Shown: piece by piece, positions 6,368 through 7,688 of the stretch
Layout of the letters: every line of letters begins with the position of its first letter
Position numbering within the stretch: position 1 is the first letter of the stretch
Source of the DNA: an uncultured Eubacteriales bacterium
Lineage (GTDB): Bacteria; Bacillota_A; Clostridia; Saccharofermentanales; Saccharofermentanaceae
Assembly: GCA_900313405.1 (NCBI GenBank)
Contig: OMQY01000129.1
Coordinates: forward strand, 1 to 7,688
Length of the DNA: 7,688 nt
Reading direction: 5' to 3'
Notes under the pieces: model-generated
Told to the model about the DNA's origin: nothing
The model's database searches: none
Seen by the model: only the letters and a program-made list of their open reading frames with translations
Translations under genes and position numbers: made by a program

Positions 6368-6512
6368 TTTGACAACCAGCGTGACAACTATTTCTTCCGG
6401 AGTTGTCGATATAGTTGTCAAACAGGCTGAATCGCGGCTTTTGACAACTAGCGTGACAACTATTCACTCAATAGTTGTCGAAAAAGTTGTCGATACAGTT
6501 GTCGATCTTCCG
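6368..6512. repeat. Two-copy 72-bp repeat with nine GACAAC/GTTGTC hexamers
   Basis: The hexamer GACAAC begins at 6371, 6383, 6443 and 6455; its complement GTTGTC begins at 6402, 6414, 6474, 6486 and 6498. Neighbours of like orientation are always 12 bp apart, and the first four repeat exactly 72 bp downstream, so the unit is a 72-bp tandem duplication plus one extra hexamer. The 24 bases from 6369 and from 6441 differ at one position. Each unit is also an inverted repeat. In copy 2, GACAACTATT (6455-6464) pairs perfectly with AATAGTTGTC (6470-6479) around a CACTC loop. In copy 1 the two hexamer blocks pair around a mismatched centre. It could be an operator array, a REP-like extragenic repeat, or a structured transcript. 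A frame reading through it is only repeats (TTSVTT, VVDIVV) and is not credible as a protein. Confidence 0.85.
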
Positions 6513-6561
6513 GCGTGCTCTTCACATGCAAGTCGACGACCGCACCGCCTTCCGGCGTGCT
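6507..6561. repeat. Direct repeat CTTCCGGCGTGCT, two copies 42 bp apart
   Basis: The 13-mer CTTCCGGCGTGCT occurs at 6507-6519 and 6549-6561. The shorter word TTCCG recurs through the block at 6395, 6508, 6550, 6580, 6594 and 6639, linking the hexamer array to the GC-rich inverted repeat that follows. This suggests the whole block grew by local duplication or is one composite extragenic repeat. Confidence 0.7.
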
Positions 6562-6574
6562 ACCGCAGGCGCGA

Positions 6575-6653
6575 GCATCTTCCGCGGAATTAGTTCCGCA
6601 GGAGCCGCGCCCGCGCGGCGACGAGGACTGTTCGTATATTCCGCGAAAGATGC
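6575..6653. repeat. GC-rich inverted repeat with 16-nt arms
   Basis: The left arm GCATCTTCCGCGGAAT (6575-6590) and right arm ATTCCGCGAAAGATGC (6638-6653) are complementary at 15 of 16 positions. The odd pair is C-A if the + strand is transcribed but G-U if the - strand is, so a minus-strand RNA would pair throughout. Inside the 47-nt loop, GCCGCG (6604-6609) and CGCGGC (6614-6619) form a further tight hairpin with a CCCG loop. A structured RNA or a palindromic extragenic element are both possible. No T-run flanks it. Confidence 0.65.
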
Positions 6654-6742
6654 GAGCACCGCTTAGTGTTATATTTCGCTTCGCTCTCTTCAAACACGTG
6701 CGCTCGCACCCCTTGCAAGCAAGGTGCTCGCTTAGTGTTATA
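6652..6742. repeat. Direct repeat GCTTAGTGTTATA with flipped neighbour GAGCACC/GGTGCTC
   Basis: GCTTAGTGTTATA occurs at 6661-6673 and 6730-6742. The seven bases before the first copy are GAGCACC (6654-6660); before the second they are the reverse complement GGTGCTC (6723-6729). As a result GCGAGCACC (6652-6660) and GGTGCTCGC (6723-6731) form a perfect 9-bp inverted repeat around the segment between. Two small hairpins lie inside: GTGCG/CGCAC (6698-6702 with 6705-6709) and CCTTGC/GCAAGG (6711-6716 with 6719-6724). Each long repeat copy ends in an extended -10 promoter word. Confidence 0.7.
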
Positions 6743-6744
6743 AT
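6736..6744 (+). promoter_or_regulatory. Extended -10 promoter of recG
   Basis: TGTTATAAT at 6736-6744 is a perfect extended -10 (TG, one base, TATAAT). No -35 box lies at 17 bp; TTGCAA (6713-6718) is at 20 bp. The predicted start of transcription is about 6751, immediately before the ATG at 6752. The upstream repeat copy carries the related TGTTATATT (6667-6675), which might act as a second promoter giving a leader of about 70 nt. Confidence 0.55.
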
Positions 6745-6751
6745 GTCAACT

Positions 6752-7688
6752 ATGAAGAGCGTTACTCTTGACAGTCCCGTCAGCGTTTTGTATGGAATCG
6801 GTCCGGAAGCGGAGCGGAGATTGGAGCGCCTTGATATTCATACGGTCTATGATCTCATCAGCTATTTTCCGGTCAGGTATAACGACTGGAGCCGCGTCGA
6901 GACGATCGCGGAGGCGAGGGAGGGCTCTGAGGTGTCTTTCAGGGGGACAGTGGCGACTGCCCCGGTGAGGAAGGGCAGGAAACGCACGGCTCCGATTGCT
7001 TTCTTTGTGAGTGACGGGGCGGGCAGGATCGAGCTGTCGTTCTTTAATGCGCCTTATGTGGCGGGGAGATTTGCCAGAGGCGACAGGGTTTTCGTACATG
7101 GGATGGTGAGCTATTACGGCGGCAGACTGCAGATGATCAACCCGCATGTCGATAAAGATGATGATATCGCGGAGATGCAGCTGGTCAGGCCGGTCTACAG
7201 GCTGACTGCGGGAGTTACCTCGAATCAGCTCGCCAAGTGGATCAGGACTGCGCTGAAGCTGGTCGGCAACAGCGTCCCGAACGTGATCCCGAAAGAGACC
7301 GTCAGGCGCGAAGGGCTGATGTCGGCGAGCGACGCATACAGACTCGTGCATTTCCCCGAGAGCGTCCCGCAGGCGGAAGATGCGAGAAGAAGGCTTGCTT
7401 ATGAGGAGCTGATACTGCTCGGAATAGGCATGAAGAAATACATGCACGGCGATGCGGCCGAAGAGAAGGCCCCCGTCGTAATCCCGGCGAAGATCAGTAG
7501 TGAGACTGATGCCAGATGGAAGCGTGTGCTTCAGAACCTCGGGTTCGAACTGACCGACGATCAGAAGCAAGCGCTCGTTGATATCAGGAGTGACCTGATG
7601 AAGAGCCGCCCGATGAACCGCCTGGTTCAGGGCGATGTCGGTTCGGGTAAGACTGCTGTCGCGATACTGGCGATGGCTATGACTGCGC
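6752..7688 (+). CDS. recG: ATP-dependent DNA helicase RecG, N-terminal part (cut by window end)
   Basis: Branched-DNA translocase that remodels stalled replication forks and recombination intermediates. Only the first 312 residues are here; family members are about 680-700 aa, so the helicase core continues past the edge. Visible parts: the N-terminal wedge start with YGIGPEAERRLERLDIHTVYDLISYFP split over 14-40, an OB-fold wedge at about 58-135 (VSFRGTV, FFVSDGAG, GDRVFVHG), the LVRPVYRLTAGV segment typical of RecG, a LTDDQKQAL Q-motif-like segment, and Walker A GDVGSGKT at 294-301. The ATG at 6752 gives the usual N-terminus; an in-frame ATG at 6743 adds three residues but overlaps the -10 box. 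Neither has a Shine-Dalgarno site (AAGG at 6721 is too far). Codons lean towards G-ending, unlike the C-ending nth upstream. Confidence 0.95.
   Translation, partial: MKSVTLDSPVSVLYGIGPEAERRLERLDIHTVYDLISYFPVRYNDWSRVETIAEAREGSEVSFRGTVATAPVRKGRKRTAPIAFFVSDGAGRIELSFFNAPYVAGRFARGDRVFVHGMVSYYGGRLQMINPHVDKDDDIAEMQLVRPVYRLTAGVTSNQLAKWIRTALKLVGNSVPNVIPKETVRREGLMSASDAYRLVHFPESVPQAEDARRRLAYEELILLGIGMKKYMHGDAAEEKAPVVIPAKISSETDARWKRVLQNLGFELTDDQKQALVDIRSDLMKSRPMNRLVQGDVGSGKTAVAILAMAMTA

Noticed and set aside
6371..6503. CRISPR array
   Set aside because: The repeated words are only 6 bp, occur in both orientations on a 12-bp step, and have no unique spacers of 25-40 bp; no cas genes are near.
6369..6593. 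Small + strand frame across the hexamer array
   Set aside because: Its translation is just the DNA repeats (TTSVTT, VVDIVV) followed by an Arg-rich tail; there is no ribosome site, and the repeats are palindromic DNA rather than protein repeats.
6460..6693. Minus-strand frame of 77 residues in the repeat block
   Set aside because: It covers inverted and direct repeats, has no supported start signal and no recognisable domain; an open frame is easily explained by GC-rich palindromes.

Overview
The window looks like chromosomal DNA of a low-to-mid GC member of the Bacillota, most likely class Clostridia. I infer this from a DivIB/FtsQ protein with a long charged cytosolic tail, FtsZ with a long Gln/Pro linker, an NrdR repressor, SigA-type promoters with an A-tract upstream element, and GTG/TTG starts behind clear Shine-Dalgarno sites. 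I cannot name a genus. Every supported gene lies on the + strand.

Layout. (1) 5-1183 encodes the division protein FtsQ/DivIB; its start lies at the window edge. (2) 1184-1445 is a 262-bp regulatory gap: GC-rich stem-loops, an A-tract UP-like element, two overlapping SigA-type promoters, and three NrdR-box-like 16-mers spaced 31 and 32 bp apart. (3) 1446-2882 is ftsZ, 2949-3407 nrdR, 3424-4146 an OmpR-family response regulator, 4133-5629 its sensor histidine kinase, and 5630-6271 nth (endonuclease III). Gaps are 66, 16, -14 and 0 bp with no convincing terminator, so these five genes are probably one transcription unit. (4) 6272-6751 is a 480-bp non-coding block packed with repeats: a two-copy 72-bp unit carrying nine GACAAC/GTTGTC hexamers on a 12-bp step, a GC-rich inverted repeat with 16-nt arms, and a duplicated word containing an extended -10 element. 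(5) 6752 to the window end is the 5' part of recG, cut by the window edge.

How the genes fit together. The unit joins septum assembly (FtsQ, FtsZ), control of ribonucleotide reductase by dNTP/ATP level (NrdR), an envelope-sensing two-component pair of unknown stimulus, and DNA repair (Nth; RecG nearby). The main hypothesis from this window is that NrdR, encoded just downstream of ftsZ, binds the ftsZ promoter region. That would autoregulate the operon and tie FtsZ supply to deoxynucleotide status. Other points of interest are a second copy of the C-terminal-peptide-like motif inside FtsZ, the hexamer array, and a possible near-leaderless recG transcript.
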